A stretch of DNA of 8,441 bases from positions 14,966 through 23,406 of the forward strand of contig DCIL01000084.1 in the NCBI GenBank assembly GCA_002315875.1, written 5' to 3'. A program made the translations under genes and the position numbers. A model generated the notes under the pieces. It saw nothing but the letters and a program-made list of their open reading frames with translations. It searched no databases and was not told where the DNA came from. This document shows positions 6,301 through 8,441 of this stretch, piece after piece. Origin of the DNA: Verrucomicrobia bacterium UBA1727. Its GTDB lineage: Bacteria > Verrucomicrobiota > Kiritimatiellia > RFP12 > UBA1067. Positions within the stretch are counted from its first letter, which is position 1. Each line of letters opens with the position of its first letter.

Positions 6301-7089
6301 TTACTTCTTGGGTTCTTTCGCAGCTTCCTTCTTCGGTTCCTTCTTCGGTTCCTGCTTCGGTTCCGGCGGCGGCTTCGGCAGGAACTTGTCCACCGAATAG
6401 CTCGACACTTCGTAGATCCACTTGGAATTGTCGAGCTTGACGTAACGGTCGGTTCCGCCCTTCACCACGCCGCCGATCGTCATCACGCGGTTGGTGTTAC
6501 CGGCAATCGTGACCTTGGCGACGATGCCGGTCTTAAAACCGTACTCCGCCTCGTTCTTGAGATTGCCGAGTCGGTTGAACGAGATCCACGGCTCGTCCAC
6601 GATCTTCGTTTCGATCCACTGCTTGTCGTCCCCATCGAACACCTCAAGCGCATCGGAAACGAGCACCGTCTCACCCTCGAAGGCGAGATAGCGGCCGTGT
6701 CCGTACTTCGGATGCTTCTCTCCGAGTTTGAGCGCGGCGACCACGCCGCCCTTCGCGTCCTTCAGAACGAGATCAGTCGTCTTCGCGAGTTTCTTGCCGC
6801 GCGCGACCTGTCCCACCTTGAGCTCGGTAAGCTTGAGCAGGTTCTCCGTCAGCTTTTCAGACGCCGCGGGATAACCCTGATAGGAATCGACCTTCCAGCC
6901 CTGATCGCCGGACGAGATCGCAAGCTTGCCGCACTCGATCTTCGCCACCTTCGAGATGTCGAGACCAGGCAGGACGGTCTTGCCGTTAAGCCGCGGAGTA
7001 GCAGGCTTGGAACCGGAATTGAGCGCCACCGCCGCGATGCCCAGCACCGCCGCCACAATGACGAGAATAATCAGATTTTTAGTTTTCAT
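6301..7089 (-). CDS. DUF4340 domain membrane-anchored protein
   Basis: 262 residues: an N-terminal hydrophobic segment (about 5-24, LIILVIVAAVLGIAAVAL) that is an uncleaved anchor or signal peptide, without a lipobox cysteine. A predicted extracytoplasmic beta-rich region follows (about 40-235), with features seen in DUF4340 proteins: VAKIECGKLAISSGDQGWKV (48-67; a strand plus the GWKV turn), a helix with LLKLTELKVG (84-93), and LKLGEKHPKYGHGRYLAF (120-137). Residues 239-262 are a Lys/Pro/Glu tail (EPKK repeats). The family's function is unknown. It commonly accompanies GldG-type ABC-associated proteins, as here, where a GldG-like gene ends 72 nt upstream, so a role in that membrane complex is inferred. 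I see no good ribosome-binding site before the ATG at 7089. The GspL-like gene begins 2 nt after its stop, so the two are probably co-transcribed. Confidence 0.78.
   Translation of the reverse strand: MKTKNLIILVIVAAVLGIAAVALNSGSKPATPRLNGKTVLPGLDISKVAKIECGKLAISSGDQGWKVDSYQGYPAASEKLTENLLKLTELKVGQVARGKKLAKTTDLVLKDAKGGVVAALKLGEKHPKYGHGRYLAFEGETVLVSDALEVFDGDDKQWIETKIVDEPWISFNRLGNLKNEAEYGFKTGIVAKVTIAGNTNRVMTIGGVVKGGTDRYVKLDNSKWIYEVSSYSVDKFLPKPPPEPKQEPKKEPKKEAAKEPKK
6329..6364 (-). repeat. Three 12-bp tandem copies in the DUF4340 gene's 3' end
   Basis: Plus strand TTCTTCGGTTCC at 6329-6340 and 6341-6352, then TGCTTCGGTTCC at 6353-6364. They encode EPKK, EPKK and EPKQ in the tail of the protein. The 12-bp unit preserves frame, so copy number could vary without breaking the gene. 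Confidence 0.85.
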
Positions 7090-7101
7090 AATCGAATGTA
7101 C

Positions 7102-7161
7102 AAATCGTTGTTTAGGACGTAGGACGTAGGACGTAGGACGTAGGCCAATGACAACGAGTTT
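7102..7161. repeat. Inverted repeat enclosing the heptamer array
   Basis: Left arm 7102-7111 (AAATCGTTGT) and right arm 7151-7161 (ACAACGAGTTT) are complementary over 7 bp plus 3 bp with one bulged base (G7158). They enclose 39 nt that consist mostly of the tandem heptamers. In the minus-strand transcript this could fold as a 10-bp stem with a large loop. No U-tract follows, so a standard intrinsic terminator is not supported. Confidence 0.5.
7113..7144. repeat. Perfect tandem heptamer array (TAGGACG x4 plus TAGG)
   Basis: Four uninterrupted copies of TAGGACG at 7113-7140 followed by TAGG. The array occupies nearly half of the only substantial intergenic spacer, between the GldG-like and DUF4340 genes. 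Its perfection suggests recent expansion. Short tandem heptamers between genes are known in cyanobacteria (STRR sequences), but relationship to those is not implied. Confidence 0.95.
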
Positions 7162-8441
7162 TCACTTCCTTTTTAGGGCTTTGATAATGCCGAAGAGCAC
7201 GACCAGAATCGGCACGAGGAGAATGTTGAAACACTTGAGCATGAGCCCGAGCGAATCGATATCGGCCGTCAGTTCCTTGCGAACCTTCTTCAGTTCGCGA
7301 CGAGTGTCAGCCTGCGCCTTGCGAAGCTTGACGATCTCGTCCTGCTGCTCCTTCGACAGGACGAAGCGATCATTGCCGGTCTTGCCCTTCTGGAGCGCCG
7401 CCAGACGCTGCTGCGTCATCTGCAGTTCTTCCTGGAACTGGGTCTCGCGCGCCTGGAACTTGCGGATCGCCTGCGCCTCGAGGTCGTTGACGACGGTGAA
7501 CGGACGATCCGAGGCGCCGCGGCTTCTCACGCCGATGAGCTCCTCGCGTCCCGCGAACTGCTCGATGACGTTGGAGAAGAGCGTGAGGTTGTCGTTGATG
7601 AGCTGCGGAATCGAACCGAACGGCGTCTTCATCATGCGGACGCAGAAATCATCGGCCAGGAAGTCGGTATCACCGAAGAGAAGCACCGTGCCCTTGCCTT
7701 CCTTGAGCGCCTTCGAAACGTCGTTGGTGCCGTCGGGGCCCTTCGGATACGCGGTCTTGAACGCACCGACGAGACGCGCCGCCAGGACGCGCTGCTTGCC
7801 GTCCGGAATCGCATCCTTGATGCCGCCGCCGAACTGGAGCGTCATCTTCTCGACGGCGCAGGAGTTATCCTTCGACGTGGTGATGACCGGCGTGAAGACG
7901 AGGTCCATATCCTTCTTCGCGAACTCGAACGAGCCGGAGAACGGGAACATCAGATTCGAAAGTCCGCGCACCAGCAGATCGCCCTGATCGAGATTATCCT
8001 TGCCGAGCGAGAGGAACGCGGGATTCTCATCGACGCCACCCTGCCCGTTGTTGAGCTTGGTGGACGCCTCGAGGTCGCAGACGACCTTGCCGGTCTCGAA
8101 CTTGATTCCCCACGCGTCGAAGAGCTTGCCGAGGGACGAAGGACCGTCCATTCCGCCACCACCCATCTGCATCATCATCGGATTCTGCTTCTGGCGCGAG
8201 GCGATCATGTCCTTGATCGAGAACGGATCGCAGCACGCGATCAGCTTGCCGCCGCGGAGGACGAACTGGTCGATCGCATAAAGCGTCTTGTCCGAAAGAT
8301 CCTTCGCATGCAGCACCACGAGCGTCGTCACTTCGTCGTCGATCTTGTCCGCATCGGGCGCAACCGTCCTGATCTCGTAATCCTTGCCGAGTTCGGCAAA
8401 CGCCGCCCAGCCCTGAGGCGGACGCTGCCCCATCTGCATCA
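7162..8441 (-). CDS. GldG-like ABC-associated membrane protein, C-terminal part (cut by right window edge)
   Basis: About 426 codons of the 3' part are visible. The frame enters from beyond the right edge, and the first Met codons (8439, 8433) are internal. Visible order, counting from the Met at 8439: an alpha/beta region with TTLVVLHAKDLSDKTLYAIDQFVLRGGKLIACCDP (38-72), fitting the GATase-like fold of GldG proteins. Then a Met/Gly-rich stretch (88-98), the GTVLLFGDTDFLADDFC block (250-266), NLTLFSNVIEQFAGREELIGVRSR (284-307), a charged coiled coil (about 318-395) and a closing transmembrane helix (about 401-420) with a basic end, KALKRK. GldG proteins act with an ABC transporter (GldA/GldF) in gliding Bacteroidota. 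In other phyla the homologues have no demonstrated motility role. The ATPase and permease would be expected beyond the right edge. It pairs with the downstream DUF4340 gene. Confidence 0.85.
   Translation of the reverse strand, partial: MQMGQRPPQGWAAFAELGKDYEIRTVAPDADKIDDEVTTLVVLHAKDLSDKTLYAIDQFVLRGGKLIACCDPFSIKDMIASRQKQNPMMMQMGGGGMDGPSSLGKLFDAWGIKFETGKVVCDLEASTKLNNGQGGVDENPAFLSLGKDNLDQGDLLVRGLSNLMFPFSGSFEFAKKDMDLVFTPVITTSKDNSCAVEKMTLQFGGGIKDAIPDGKQRVLAARLVGAFKTAYPKGPDGTNDVSKALKEGKGTVLLFGDTDFLADDFCVRMMKTPFGSIPQLINDNLTLFSNVIEQFAGREELIGVRSRGASDRPFTVVNDLEAQAIRKFQARETQFQEELQMTQQRLAALQKGKTGNDRFVLSKEQQDEIVKLRKAQADTRRELKKVRKELTADIDSLGLMLKCFNILLVPILVVLFGIIKALKRK

Noticed and set aside
6299..6421. Longer start for the GspL-like protein, adding 41 residues
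   Set aside because: The extra codons lie entirely over the 3' end of the DUF4340 gene and only read its 12-bp repeats in another frame (Gly-Thr-Glu repeats). The ATG at 6298 fits the gene boundary and the family's beginning.
7090..7161. Promoter for the DUF4340 gene
   Set aside because: A TTGTCA occurs near 7154 on the minus strand, but no matching -10 lies at a proper distance. The spacing falls into the heptamer array.
7102..7161. Intrinsic terminator after the GldG-like gene
   Set aside because: The stem is AT-rich, bulged and has a 39-nt loop, with no following U-run.
7148..7987. Open frame on the plus strand, 279 codons
   Set aside because: Antisense to the GldG-like gene, Ser/Arg-rich composition, and no recognisable domain. 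It is a by-product of codon bias on the minus strand.

Overview
All real genes in this window lie on the minus strand and read from the right edge to the left edge. They are packed tightly: two stop/start overlaps of ATGA, one of GTGA, gaps of 2, 4 and 20 nt, and one larger gap of 72 nt. No gene-free stretch exceeds 300 bases, and I see no tRNA, rRNA, CRISPR array, insertion sequence or integrase. Base composition is moderately GC-rich and even. Double-membrane physiology (an outer-membrane secretin with an inner-membrane platform), a GldG/DUF4340 pair and the general protein character suggest a Gram-negative bacterium. A PVC-superphylum member (Verrucomicrobiota, Kiritimatiellota or Lentisphaerota) is my best guess, but that is inference and not a database result.

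In transcription order (right to left): (1) 8441-7162, the 3' part of a GldG-like ABC-associated membrane protein. (2) 7161-7090, a 72-nt spacer holding a perfect tandem heptamer array flanked by an imperfect inverted repeat. (3) 7089-6301, a DUF4340 protein with a Lys/Pro/Glu tail. (4) 6298-5120, a GspL-like (PilM+PilN-like) inner-membrane protein. (5) 5123-4587, a GspM/PilO-like inner-membrane protein. (6) 4582-1763, a GspD-type secretin with N0-N3 domains and a long charged C-terminal extension. (7) 1766-1257, a YhcH/YjgK/YiaL-family protein carrying an in-frame low-complexity insertion. (8) 1260-442, a 6-oxopurine-type purine nucleoside phosphorylase. (9) 421-1, the N-terminal 140 residues of tyrosyl-tRNA synthetase, cut by the left edge.

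Genes 4-6 form a partial type II secretion (T2SS-like) module: the L and M inner-membrane partners followed by the outer-membrane channel D. ATPase, platform protein F and pseudopilins are not in this window. The GldG/DUF4340 pair probably belongs to an ABC-type membrane complex whose ATPase and permease would lie beyond the right edge. Genes 7-9 are metabolic or housekeeping and appear to share the transcript by close packing, not by function.

The most unusual signals are the repeats. They are the heptamer array inside an inverted repeat at 7102-7161, a repeat-made 23-residue insertion in the YhcH-family gene, and a purine-rich block shared by that insertion and the 3' end of the neighbouring secretin gene. 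They look like short simple-sequence elements spreading in this genome, both between and inside genes. No wholly new multi-gene system is evident.
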